From: Thamnidium elegans
Taxonomy: Eukaryota; Mucoromycota; Mucoromycetes; Mucorales; Mucoraceae
Length of the DNA stretch: 64,000 nt
Assembly: GCA_025201345.1 (NCBI GenBank)
Contig: JAIXMG010000001.1
Coordinates: forward strand, 1,798,001 to 1,862,000
Direction: 5' to 3'
The notes under the pieces are model-generated. The model had not been told where the DNA came from. It saw nothing but the letters and a program-made list of their open reading frames with translations, and ran no database searches. Position 1 is the stretch's first letter. Every line of letters starts with the position of its first letter. Below are positions 24,843 to 36,612 of this stretch, piece by piece. The translations under genes were made by a program, and so were the position numbers.

Positions 24843-27800
24843 TTATGACAAGTTGGGAAGAATATAAAGAGCAGAACGAAGTTTCGTCTTGACATAGACA
24901 GGATCACTCTTACGAATATATTGAAAGGTTTCTTGACCAGAAATTTCAGTATCTAATACGGGCCCGGAGTTTCCGTTAGCGAGACATTCAATGATCACAT
25001 TGATACCACCAATTTGGTTCAACTGTAAAGCAACCTTAAATTGTATAATATCATTTTCTTCTGCTTCAGGTAAGTAAGGCATATTAAACCGAACTTCTAG
25101 GACCTTTGTATGATTCTTATTTACACGCTTCCATTCCGGTTCAGTTACGTCGCTATAATCGCACGAAAAAATGGCTAAACATAAAAACAAATTTAGTATT
25201 TGCAGAAACAAAAAAAAAACAAAAAAAAAATTACCAATCACTGCATTTTTTGGGTATTCAATAAATACAAGCTTTTCATAAACATGCGTTTTTCCTTCAT
25301 CAGCTTCCTCATTCTTCTTTACAAAATATTCTAACTGAGACTTGAAATATTCTCGACCATCGTTAGCAATGAATGTTTCTCTTTGCAAAAGAGATTGTCC
25401 TGCTTTCTTAATAAAAGGTGCCTGTACCTCCAGGGCATAAGACAACCCAACCACCTTATTTGAAATCATGCGAGGTCTTTGGGCGTAAGACACGGCCCCT
25501 TCCGAAATGGCAGTAACTGCATTTTTGGGAACAACCACTCTAATACCATGTAATTTATACTTGTTAATCAATGTTTTTTGCAAGTACTTGCATTGAGAGA
25601 AACCTCCCACAAGCAAAATGACATGAACTTCTTCTCCTTTCATCGCTTTAATCTGTCGATCGATAAGTTCTTCGATCTTGCATACCACTGGACGGAATAT
25701 CATTTCTTCTAATTCTTTACAATGGATCTTTAAAACGTTGCCTTGGATTTTGGTTCTTCCTGTGATTGGTTGAGCACCGTAAGTAGGCGCAGGTAAAATC
25801 ACGTTGTAATAACGATCAGTGGTATCACTAGGGTTAAAATCATGCTACCAAAAATAAAAAAAGATCAATATTGATATCAAACCTATCCCTCCCCCCCCCC
25901 TTTTTTTTTGTATATGTGTATTTACTTTTATCTTCATAAAACTATTTGCAGTCTTTGAAAAATCAACATCATCACCTAAATCATACCCAAGACCAGCATA
26001 AAACGCTTTCATGTACTTTCTAAAATTACGTTCAAGGTACACAGAACCACATGTATCTCCTTCACCTTTTCCAATCTGATAAATAACTTCAGACCCTTCT
26101 TCATTATTCTTTAAACAAAAAGTAACTAAATCGACTGTTCCTCCTCCTGCATCACAAACAACAAAATTAAAGGCTCCGTCTTTTCTATAGTCCTGGTAAT
26201 ATCTTTCACACGCTAACGCAGCTGCTTCAGGCTCAGTAATAATTAACAATTTATCATGTTGTCCTTGTTCTATTAAACCAGCCTTAATAGCAGCCAACAC
26301 CATCGTATCTTTGGCTTCTCGATCCCACATGGCAGGTACCGTAATCACATAACTAAATACCAACCTTTCAGGGAAAATCCCAAGCCACTTGGGTGCTTCT
26401 TTGTCTCTGATTTGTGCATCAATATATGTTTTAAATAACTTTAAATATTCTGCAATCAAATCAATTGCTTCCACGTCTTCTGTTGTAAAACTTTCTCGAA
26501 TTTTAATAATGTTCTCATTTACTTCACCGTAATATTCTTTGACAGATTCAGGTGATAAGAATAATTTAAAGTTTTCTAATAATCTTTCAGAATATCGAAG
26601 CTGATGCTCTTTGGCTTTTTGACCCCATTTGCTTGTTACTTTTTGTGATTTTGTGTTGTAAACGAGTAGTGTAGGTGCTTTGGCATACTTTTTAAGATCT
26701 TGTTTTGGCCTTATTTTATATAAAAAGTCAATTAAACTCATGGACTATATAACTTTTCTTTCTTTTTTTTTTTTTTTTTTTTACCATGATGTAAGCGATC
26801 TTATCGACTTTGTTTTCTCTTCAAAACCAACATACGAACATCCAGAATGTGTAGTACCAAAATCTAAACATACACAAATGTCAAGTAATTGATTATAATG
26901 AAAAAATAAAAATGTACATACCAATACCAACAATAAAATCACACTTTTTAACAGTTTCTGGTTTTTTTCCTCTCTCCGTCACGACCGAATCCTCATGAGA
27001 AAACGGAATTTGCGATTCGTTAATTCTTAAGGCAAACGCCGTAGCACCGCGAGAAACAGCATCTAGAGACATATGATCAATGACGATATGACGCTTTTGG
27101 AATAATCCACCCGACGCGCTGGTCAAGGCATCAATGAGATTATAATCAGAGCCAAATTTACCGGTCAAGAATACACTTTCACATTCCTCTTGATCGACTT
27201 CTAAAATACTGTTGATAACATGATTGATAAATGGAAAAAAGACCTCTTGGCTCAATTGAAGAAGTGAAATTTGAATTGGGTTTACACCTCCTACATCTGT
27301 GGTTTTAAAAGGTGATGTGGTGGCGTGATACTTTATCTCTAGACTTTCAATATCATCCTTATGTGTATCTTCATTGGGTAAAACAAAATGGAACTAAAGT
27401 ATTTACATAATTAGGAAAAATGTATCTTTTTGTGTATTTTGATTATATTTACCTTTATTGATTCTGTAAATTCAAGAACTGCTGCTTCAATTGTAGGTCT
27501 ATTGATTTTAAGGTCATGTGCATTCTCTACCAAATAGTTTCTTAAATTGTTTTCTAAACACATTGAGCCTTGCCCAGCGTACTCAGAAAGAAGTGATACA
27601 GTACTAAGAGACTCAGTAACACTAACATTTATTTTAGAGATACCAAATGTAGTATGACCAATATCACACACCAAGTAATGTTTACCACCTTCTGTTTTAC
27701 TTAATTTACGATCCCACCCAAGACAATTATACGCAGCCGCTTCCGATTCAGTCACAAACATCAATCTGTATTCTGCTTCTTCTTTAGTTATAATACCAGC

Positions 27801-28439
27801 CTCGATAAAACAATAAGTCATCAGGTCACGTTGCGGCAAAGGACATGCGATACAATAACGACAGTCCTCAACTTTAAATGGTGTGTGATTAATTATTTTT
27901 TGTTCTGATATTTTCTCAATTGCTGCACCGTGTAACTTTTTTAAATAATCCGTAACCACTTTTTCAATAGTTAAACCTGCTTGTTCTAATTCCTCAAGAG
28001 TACGGTCGGTACCGCATATGTACTCTTTAATGCGTTTTATATAGACGTCTCCTTCTGAAACAGTAGGCTCTGATATCTCGAGGCCCCAGATCATACTGTC
28101 TTCGTGGTCAATTTTACCGTGTTTATAGAGAATGGAGGTAGGGACTTGCGTACATGGTTTTTTGGTATTTTCGGTCCTAATCAAATAGCTGAATACAATA
28201 CGATTTAATCAGTACAAACAATCTATTTACCAGTTATCAATCGTGTGTATTTTAAAAGCATCGTTTTTATGAGCCACTGAAACACTCGACGTGATGCCGC
28301 CGAACTCTATAATGGATAAAACGAAAAAAAACACGGTTAATAAATCATTTTACGTGACTTCCCCCTTCTTTTTAAAAAAAGATTTGACGTAACCTATTCC
28401 AACAACAAAAAGATACTTTTCAAAATTTGATGGAAACAT
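24843..28439 (-). CDS. tandem double HSPA12-like (Hsp70-type) ATPase protein, copy A
   Basis: Eight exons encode 1044 residues in one frame: 28439-28394, 28306-28231, 28188-27453, 27393-26922, 26863-26785, 26709-25926, 25844-25235, 25174-24843. Two actin-fold modules are fused. Module 1 (1-443) is degenerate: phosphate-1 reads VGIEFGG (13-19), phosphate-2 CDIGHTTFG (213-221), adenosine loop TGKFG (363-367). Module 2 (444-1044) is canonical: VGIDFGTTHSG, TVPAMWD, TEPEAAA, CDAGGGTVD (655-663), VGGFSQ (810-815), ISEGAVSYA, then a C-terminal beta-type region. The order and motifs are those of HSPA12-type Hsp70 relatives, which lack the classical peptide-binding lid. Introns fall at matching places in both modules (after VGI, phase 1; after the Trp/Cys codon near residue 41/470, phase 2; after IK, phase 0). 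Function unknown; an ATP-regulated sensor or chaperone is inference. Confidence 0.9.
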
Positions 28440-28954
28440 ATATATTGTATATATTTAAAAAAAGATAACGATGGGAAAAAGGGGGAAGGGGGAGTTAAAA
28501 TAAAAAAAAATCGTACAGGATTTTAGTCTTAATTGGTACGGTTGATTTTTTTTTGGTACGACTTCAGAATAAATTTGGTACACTTCATTTTTGGGACGGG
28601 TTACTTTTTTTTTGGTATTAAATGACAAGATTTTTTATACGTTTGCTTTTTTTTTTTGTACCAAATCTTTTAGAAATTAGCATGGACTATATTAGCTATA
28701 TACCTCCAAGCGACTATTATATTATTGACGATGAGTCTGAAGAACAGATGGAAGATAATTGACTTCGATTCAGCTACCGAAATACCCAAGTGGACTCAAC
28801 TAAAAGTATAAATACTTTTGAATACCATCGATATCCTTCTTTACTGAAAAAGGATTTACATGTGAATTAGTCACTCCAATTCACTTAGTTTTATTTCAAT
28901 GCCTAATGGCATAAAATTGTTTTGAATAAACTCTTTAATAATAAATAAAGAAAA
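28440..28954. other. intergenic upstream of double-HSPA12 gene A
   Basis: Short spacer between gene A and the recombinase-like gene. It holds a spaced TTGGTAC motif group (28533-28664, listed separately) and a 26-codon acidic open frame at 28682-28762 (+) of unknown meaning. Confidence 0.5.
28533..28664 (+). promoter_or_regulatory. spaced TTGGTAC motifs upstream of gene A
   Basis: TTGGTAC occurs at 28533, 28553 and 28575, a TTGGTAT variant at 28612, and the reverse complement GTACCAA at 28658-28664. The first three are 20 and 22 bp apart, close to two helical turns. They lie about 95-225 bp upstream of the start codon of the double-HSPA12 gene A. An operator for an unknown regulator is possible; chance in a low-complexity region is not excluded. 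Confidence 0.3.
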
Positions 28955-30098
28955 TCATTTTAATGATCTTTGAAATAAGGTATTGTTTCTACATTTAAAC
29001 TCTTGAAGCTTGTTTTGATCGTTTAAAAGCTCATCAGAATTATAAACATGTATCGAATTAGTGTGTGGGAGTTTGTCGACAATTAGCTTGACAATATTTG
29101 GGTTGTTCCTAATACGAATAGTTAGTAATGAGCTTTATATGATGTTATTTTTATATTTTGAGCTTTTACCTTAAAAATTGTTCCAAATCTTTACTATTCG
29201 TTGTTAACCCTGCAAAGTCAATTACTACAATGCATACCTTATCCCTGGTACGAATATATGTCAACAGATCTAGTGAATCGAAATGTAATATGGTTATAAT
29301 AAGTAATAAAAAAAATCTCCTTTTTCTCACCTTGCATGCCTCCATCTGCAGTTATCTTTGACAACATATCAGTATTCTTTTTTAAGTCTCTAGCAAGCAA
29401 AGGTTGGTTTGCGTCACAGGAAGCACTTGCAAACACTTTTGTTACAAGGGATCTTTCCTTGAGATTTGTACTCATTTGGTTTAACAGGCGAATGCGTGTA
29501 CTATCGTCTTTTTCACCGGTTGACTTTCTTATATATCCAATAATTTCATGTCCATTTTCTTTAAGGTTTCTGATGCTTTCTTGGTGCCGAGGTAATGTTT
29601 CAACAACATCTTTAATAATAGACTCTAAGAAACAGATTAGTTATGGAAACGATAACAGTTTCCGTATATTATATCTTACCGATGTATTGATCCTTTACTA
29701 CATACAGAATACGAGTTGAGATTTTGCGGTTGAATTCATCTTGCTTTCTTTTAATTGTGGCTTTCATTAGCTCCAACTTTCTCGCTCCACACCATTTACT
29801 TAAGCCTTGTACGTTCATGTCGTTTAAAATATTTGAATGCTTCCACACTATGCTAAGAATGTCATTCATACTTAAGCTTCTGCAAACATAAATCTCTTCA
29901 TTCTTTGGATCCGACGGTAACATTGTAATATTTAAGAAACTGATCAATTGTGCAGGGGAAACTAAAGAAAAACAGTATGAGTACTTATATTACTGAACAT
30001 AAAAAATGTAACAACTAACCAATTTCTCTTTTGTTAATTTGCCTGACATCAGTTGCTTCAATTTCATTCATGTATGTGTGGTTGTTTATGGGGTCCAT
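28955..30098 (-). CDS. serine-recombinase-like protein
   Basis: Five exons (30098-30020, 29961-29680, 29624-29331, 29269-29170, 29108-28955), phases closing, 302 residues. The N-terminal half is helical and basic. From about residue 150 it follows the resolvase fold: IIGYIRKSTGEKDDST (Ser at the nucleophile position), IRLLNQM (conserved Gln), SLVTKVFASASCDA, then VCIVVIDFAGLTTNSKDLEQ, which aligns with the helix that normally carries the catalytic arginines (DRLxR). Here those positions are Ala and Thr, so strand-exchange activity is doubtful. It probably derives from a dispersed fungal mobile element, possibly IS607-like. It sits inside the HSPA12-like cluster. No terminal repeats were found around it. 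Upstream exons cannot be excluded. Confidence 0.65.
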
Positions 30099-30982
30099 GA
30101 ATACGCTATTTTTATATAGCAAAAATGGTTTCGTAGGATCTGAGATATTTAGTATCGAATTATAAAATAAAAAGAGACGGCAGTAAATAAGATGAAACTT
30201 CTTTTGGATCTTTATTAATTAAAAAATGACTTCTAAAAAACAAGATAGAGAACAAAAGGTTGCCTCGTAAAATATCCTTTTTATAGTAGGTTTAAGAACC
30301 AGGGTAGTAAGCGATACCTAACTGAGGTTGTTGTGTAACCACCTCAGATATATTTGGAGTGATATCTTGCGTTAGTTTTTATGATTAAATACCACAGGAT
30401 CGTGTCTGTAGCAGATTTCAGTGTGTATGTTCTCGATCGCTTTCAGTAATTCTTCAGCTTTTTACTTGTTGTATGGCTGATGGTAGAACATGCAAATGGC
30501 TTGTTCACGTGTGATTAGTACCATAGCTGTTGCGAGATCGACAAGGCGATTGAGCTTAGCAATTAATAGAAAAGTGAAAATTAATAAACAAGCAGCAGAG
30601 GGAAAATATTCGAAAAGAAAGTGGACAAGATAAGTTGAGTTTGAAATAAATGCACAAGACATTAGACTTTGAATTTAATGGCTGAGTATCTTTACACAAA
30701 AACCAAACCTTATTTGAATTAAACGCAAAGTCGCCATAGTTTTTTTTTAAAAAAAAAGGCTGGTGTAACTGTTTATACGGTACATTTTTTTTTTACGCCG
30801 TTGTCATAAATGTGGTAATAAATTACTTTTATCACTCCCCTGTATTTTGTACATCTTTTTAAAAGAAATTATTGTTTTATTAAATATTTGTTTGTCGTTA
30901 TTTCTTTTTATAATTTATGTCACGTAATATCAAAGGTACAAATATATAAAATGAGAATTACCAGCATCCTTTTTTTTTTATC
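30099..30982. other. intergenic with a decayed coding fragment
   Basis: Spacer between the recombinase-like gene and the decayed HSPA12-like copy. It contains a broken coding stretch on the minus strand (30290-30662, see its own entry), a T9A9 palindrome at 30740-30757 and poly-T before 30980. Confidence 0.5.
30290..30662 (-). pseudogene. decayed coding fragment, family unknown
   Basis: Minus-strand reading gives a protein-like stretch (LNRLVDLATAMVLITREQA, then a stop, then KAEELLKAIENIHTEI) and, after a frame change, ITPNISEVVTQQPQLG. One nonsense codon (TAA) and one apparent frameshift break it. I do not recognise the family. It directly precedes the recombinase-like gene on the same strand and could be a fragment of a related element. 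Confidence 0.4.
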
Positions 30983-32538
30983 TTAGGTTATTATCATTCT
31001 AGGCTTTAGGGCATACGACACCGCTCCTTCCGAAATAGAGGTAACAGCATTGTCGGGAATAACAATTTTAATTGGTAGGAATGTTCTAGTTAACCTTTGC
31101 CTCAAGTAAGAGTTTTTTGAGAAACCACCTACTAATATGATTACATCAATCTTTCCCTTTTCCAGCTTGCCAATTTGCGTTTTTATTAATTCTTCAACGC
31201 GGTCGATAGTTGGGTCAAATATTTTTTCCTGCATATCCTTTCGACGGATTTTTAACCGTTTTCCATTTATTACTTGCCCCTTTTTATCGTAGCCGGAAGG
31301 TATTGGTCTTCCTAAATTAACTATAACATGCGAATCGTTTCCATCATAGGGCTCAAATTTAGGCTATGAGAATATGCTGTTAGTACCGCATATATATATA
31401 CGAATACAGTGGGAGGAGAAGTTTACCTTCAACTCGTTAATAAATGTCTTCATAGGCTGGTTAAAATCAGCCGAATTGTTAGGCATATCAAGACCAACAG
31501 GCCTATAAAAGTTCACCAAGTATTCTTTAAATTCATCATCAATATAGGTAGAACCACACGTATCGCCTTCACCATCGCCAAGTTGGAAAATAACGTCGTT
31601 CTCATTATCATCTTTTTCTAAACGAAATGTAACCAAATCAACTGTGCCTCCACCAGCATCACATACAATAAAATTAGCAGTAGCACCTTTGTTATGGTAT
31701 TTGTAGCTCATTTCACAACTTAATGCAGCAGCTTCTGGTTCAGTGATCATTAGCATATTTTGACGCTGATTGTTCTTGACCAAACCACCATGAATAGCAG
31801 CCTGTGTCATAAGTTCTTTTGCTCTGGCGTCCCACATGGCAGGAACAGTAAGTATATATAAAAAAGTAAGCTGGTTAGCTTTTTCAGCTTCTTTAATATG
31901 TTTTTCAACATAGTCTTTAAATAAACTCAAATAATTGCCAATGATTTCTACTACAATTGTTCCATCCATAGGAAAGTCCTCTGTAATTTGCCTGATTTCA
32001 TTATTTTCTATTCTGTATTGTTTGTTGACATCGGTAGGTGATAAAAATAATTTAAAGTAACCAAGTAAAACATTGTGAGGCTTTGGATAGGCGTCTTTGG
32101 CTGTTTGGTCCTATTCTTTTGTAATAGACCTGATTTTTTTGTCATATATAATGTTGGTAGGGGCTTTTTTCAAAACTAATATGTTCTTGGTTTGGCCTAA
32201 AAAGAGAAAAAAAAATCGAATGAGAAACAAGATGTAATATGGGGAGGGGAGAAGGGGGGTTCCAGTTACCAGTTTGTTTTAACAGGTTTGATTGTGGGTG
32301 GATCACTTTGCTCATCAACTCGACGAGCGTATGAACATCCAGAATAGGTAATACCAAAATCTATACAGCGTCAATAAAAACAATATACTGTTTTTTTTCT
32401 CGATAGAATAAACTAGCGCTTACTAATACCAACGAAAATGTCGCACTGGCCGATATGGTTCACCCAACCTTCTTTGGGCGAGCCTGTTACATCATCACCA
32501 TTAGACGTAACTGGCTCTATAAAGTCACCGTAATAGTT
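30983..32538 (-). pseudogene. decayed third HSPA12-like copy (C)
   Basis: Remnant of a gene like copies A and B. Pieces: about 32538-32424 (linker ending CDIFVGI), 32360-32270 (NFGITYSGCSY, where A has DFGTTHSGCSY), 32196-31427 and 31363-30983. The long exon is broken by a +1 shift within the first 15 codons (AAAAAA run near 32172) and by TAG at 32113-32111, where copy A has Trp. Beyond that it keeps TVPAMWD, TEPEAAA, CDAGGGTVD and VGGFSKN. The frame stops (TAA at 30983-30985) right after PRMI, so about 190 C-terminal residues present in A are missing. Module 1 is absent apart from the linker. Its closeness to A suggests recent tandem duplication followed by loss. Confidence 0.8.
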
Positions 32539-33200
32539 AGTGTAATGATTTCTATACAAGGTAGATTTCTATCTTTCACGTACTTGTTTTTCTATTTAAT
32601 AATGTTTGGAAAAATCTTCGCCCTACCATCTAATCTACATTTTTTTTTTAAAAAAAAAAATATAAGAAAAAAAGCAAGAAAAAGAAAAAAACAACTGTGC
32701 CGCAGATTATTGCGGTACCCAGATGAGACGTGTGATACTAAAAGGAAATATATCTAATGTTCTACAAGTACACTAAATGGCCACTTTATAAATTCCCAGA
32801 GTTCAATGTTCAATATAAAAGTCTATCTATTCCCAGTTGTGTACCGAGGAATTATCTTTAATGTCGCGCCCATAAATACTTGCGTAAGTATAGGCCAACC
32901 TTAAATATTTCGTATCTCTTAAAATTAAGCTTCTATTTAAAAAAAACAGTGCATTGGCTTGATCAAGGTTTTTTTGATCCGTTCGAGAAATGAGGCTTGA
33001 CAGTGCAACTTTAAATATAAAAAGAAAATCCGAGGCTTGTTTTATTTATAAGAAGGGGAAAGAAAGGAGAAAAAAAAAAAAAAAGCTCGAAAGCGACTAA
33101 TTTTTATTATTACGTTTGAAGATTGAAAATATTGATGCTGCCCTCCTACAATAAAATAAACATGTTAGCTATAGTGAAAATTGCGTAGACACAGGTTTAC
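32539..33200. other. intergenic
   Basis: Spacer between the decayed copy C and gene B, where module 1 of copy C would be expected. It is non-coding by eye. It holds a T10A11 palindrome at 32640-32660 and an A-rich run near 33070-33084. Confidence 0.5.
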
Positions 33201-36200
33201 CTACTGCGGCTTTTTTTCCATTAGTTTTGGTACTGAAGGCAGTGGGTTGACTTTTCGGTGTAATTTTTCCGTTTCTTCACGATGTTCAGAATTAGAGGCA
33301 TGGAAGATAAAGGATTGTCTTGTTGTTTCACCTTCAAAAATAGTATCAATCTTAATCTCTGTTTGTCCCAAAAACATACGAATCGTCAGCGGCACCACAT
33401 CACCGTCGTTTCTTTTACTATCTTTTGGCATCTCAATATTAAACTTGAATATCTCTTCAGCTCTAGGATCTCTGACGTTATATAACTCGTGATCTTTTTG
33501 GTAATCAGAAGCATAAATAGCTAAACGAAAAACAAAACAAAAAGCGGTTTAGAATTATTTTAAGAAACGATATGTATGTATACATGATTATTATGAGAAT
33601 TGTACCTGCATACGTATTGTTGGGATATTCTACATAGTATTGCTTCTCCAAATAATCGTATGTTCTAACTGAGGAATGCATACAAGCAAAGTTGTCGTAT
33701 TTGAATTTAGTATATTCCTTACCCTTTATCGTTTTGAATTTGTTCATAGCAGGATCTGTTACAGAGTTAAAGGGCAACATAACCTCGACACCGTATGATT
33801 TACGTATAATTCTTTGCGTGATCGCATTAGGGTTTAATGCAAGTGCGACAGCACCTCGAACTACAGATTGATCATATTGTTCTGGGGAATAAACGGGGAT
33901 CTTGGGATACATATCTCGTACTTTCTTTTGAAGATATCTAGACTGTCCTAAACCACCTGTCAAAATAATGACGTCCAATACATTCACATTCTCTTTGATT
34001 CGAGCAGAAATTTTATGTTGGTCTTTGATCAGCTTTAGTACATCGTCCGTTACAGGTTCAAAAACTTGGGCTGAAAGTTCATTTGGAGTTACCTCTAACT
34101 TTAAACCCTTTTCCTTAGCTTTTTCATCTGGTATATCTATTTCAATATCATTTTTATCGCTCGCCATGAAACGATCCTTTATAGAAAATATTAGTTTAGT
34201 ATTGTTTGTTTGTTGATTTTTATAGAAAAAAAAAAGTGCGTAACTTACTTTAATTTTAGTGGCGAATTGGTTCACCATTTGCTCTAGTGCGTAATCTGAT
34301 ACTCGATAATCCATGTCGTAACACTTTCGGGCAACAAGCTTCCTGAAACGGTCATCCAAGAATGAGGCACCGCATATACCACCTGATCCAGGTGTTACTT
34401 CGTCAATTGCGTATCCTTCAGAAACTTTAAAAAGGTCGTATGTTGCCATATCAACCGTTCCGCCGCCGGCGTCACATACTAATGCACGCATTTGTGTCTT
34501 GTCTTGGAACCGCTTCACAAAGTCTGGAGACTTTGTATAAAACATAGCGGCCGCCTCCGGCTCGTTTACAAGCATCAGCCTACAAGGATGATCATAGTCA
34601 TGAATGATCTCAGCCATGACAGCCGCGTCACGCATATATTTTTTGGTCCTATCGCTCCAAATTGTCGGTACAGTAAGACAATAGCGAAATTTGGAAGGTC
34701 CGTCGCCAATTAGCGTTTTCATAGTTTCTAAAATCTTTGTATGTAAAGCTTTAAGATAACTGGCAATATATTTTACAGCAATCAACTCGTCAAAATTTTC
34801 ATTCGTAATTTCATTTAATAATAACTTGAAACGAGCAAGAAGTTTTCCAGAATTTTCGGGACTGTAATAATTTTTGTATGCCTCTGTTCCCCATAGTTTT
34901 TGTTCGTGAAGTCTTTGATCGTAGAGTGAAAACGAAGGAATTTGCATAAGTGGTTTACTACAGAAGTGGGAGGAGATGTTAGGTATACACATCTTTTAAG
35001 TTCTGATCTCTAAAATTTACTCAAACTCGACCGGTGTGCTGGGAGTTGACGACTGATAGTACCATTTTGAAAAGCTCGTACCAAAGTCTTAAAAACAACA
35101 AACAAATATACGTTAAAAGCCCATGGTACATCTATATAAAAAAAAACGGTATACATACCTATACCAATCACATGAGTGTAGCTGGAGTAGTTAAAGTCAT
35201 AATAAGAGAGGTCTTCCTTTCCAGCTAATTGGTTAATTCCTTCGTGTATAGGCATCATTCTTTGAATACTTAATGGTTCATTAAGTCCATGAAATACAGA
35301 TCCTTGAGCAGCGGATACATCTTTTTCTGGAATAACAATGATCTCATCTACAACCGTCTTTAGTCTTTCGTACAGATAATCAGAGTTTGAAAACTTTCCA
35401 AACAAAAAGAACGCTTTGGGTTCTTGCTCATGGCACACTTTTAATACATGCTTACAAATTTGATCAATCACTTTGTCATAAACATTCTTCTTTAAGTCAT
35501 CCGTATTTAGTGTCAAATAAGGGTCTTTTGATTTCTTGAATGGAGAAGCTGGCTTTGCTATATATATTTCTTGTTTCTTACCAAAATCTTTATACTAAGG
35601 AGCACAATTTTTTTTTTTAGTTTTGGCTAAAGCAATTACAAACTCTATTTTTAAAACGGTACCTTAATATTTTTTACAAAGTTTTGAACCATGCTTTCAA
35701 CGACAGCGTCAAAATTAGCTTTTTCCATGTCTTTATAATCATCATGCTGGCGTGCAATGACTGAAATATATTCTTTAAAATAAATGTCCAATTGATTACC
35801 ACCTAACTCATTGTCTGTAAGATTAAGCTTAAGTTCCTTGACGTCTTTATTTCTTCCATTACTGATAACTTCTATTGTCTTTATTGTTAAATAGTAGTCA
35901 TCTGCATCGCAAACAATAAACTTATCCCTTAAATTAAGTCCTTCCCTAGTTTTCAAAAAGTATTTGGCCATAGCGGTATAAGAATCCAAAAATACAAGCT
36001 TATCATCTCTATCATTTTCATTGTATAAACCAGCTCTGACGATTGAAGCAATAAAGTTCTTTTTATAATTGGGTTCACCAGGATGCTGCAGTGTAAAGCA
36101 GTATCTAATTCTTGGTTTAAGGTTGGGGTTATTAGCGCTCTGCTTTATCTTTTTTAAAATGTGATCATTAAAAATCTTTAAAAAATCAGCTACATAATCC

Positions 36201-36612
36201 TTTGGGTCTTTTCGACCTGTAGGAAAATTCGTATTGAGACTATGAGGAAGTTCCTTTTGTAGAACAGATAATGGAGTCTCCGGTACATTTCCTATACCAA
36301 TAGGCTGTCCGGTTCTTTTTGAATACGTTATAGTAGTCGGTACTGTGGTTATCAGTGCAGACTGTCTAGGCCTAAAAAAAAATAAAAAAAATCGAATGTT
36401 CAATATTAAAAAAATCGAAGCATCTCCTTTCTTAATTACCAGTTACGAATAATTTCTATTGATTGAGAGTCATCCTCTACAAGGGCAAAGCAACAGCAGG
36501 AGTATGTTGTACCAAAGTCTAGTTTTTATATTATTTTAGTTAGATCAGTGTAGGACGCAAGCTAAATGAACGTACCGATGCCAACAACATAATCATACTC
36601 ATCTTTAAACAT
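33201..36612 (-). CDS. tandem double HSPA12-like (Hsp70-type) ATPase protein, copy B
   Basis: Eight exons encode 975 residues: 36612-36576, 36518-36440, 36371-35663, 35594-35159, 35087-35021, 34957-34249, 34176-33606, 33520-33201. Exon number, order and phases match copy A. Module 1 (1-420) keeps phosphate-1 (VVGIDFGTTYS, 9-19), but phosphate-2 is CDADDYYL (193-200) instead of CDAGGGTV, and the TEPEAAA position reads DSYTAMA. Module 2 (421-975) has VIGIDFGTSFS, TVPTIWSD, NEPEAAAM, CDAGGGTVD (604-612) and TGGLGQSRYL, followed by the C-terminal region. So again a pseudo-ATPase is fused to an apparently competent ATPase. The short exon 5 needs the 63-nt intron ending at 34958; the first downstream ATG frame misleads if splicing is ignored. 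Divergent from the METTL17 gene. Confidence 0.9.

Noticed and set aside
34993..35020. Separate genes for the two modules of copy B, with module 2 starting at a frame near 34992
   Set aside because: Exon 5 carries the second GIDFGTS loop and splices in phase to 34957; the frame starting at 34992 lies in the intron.
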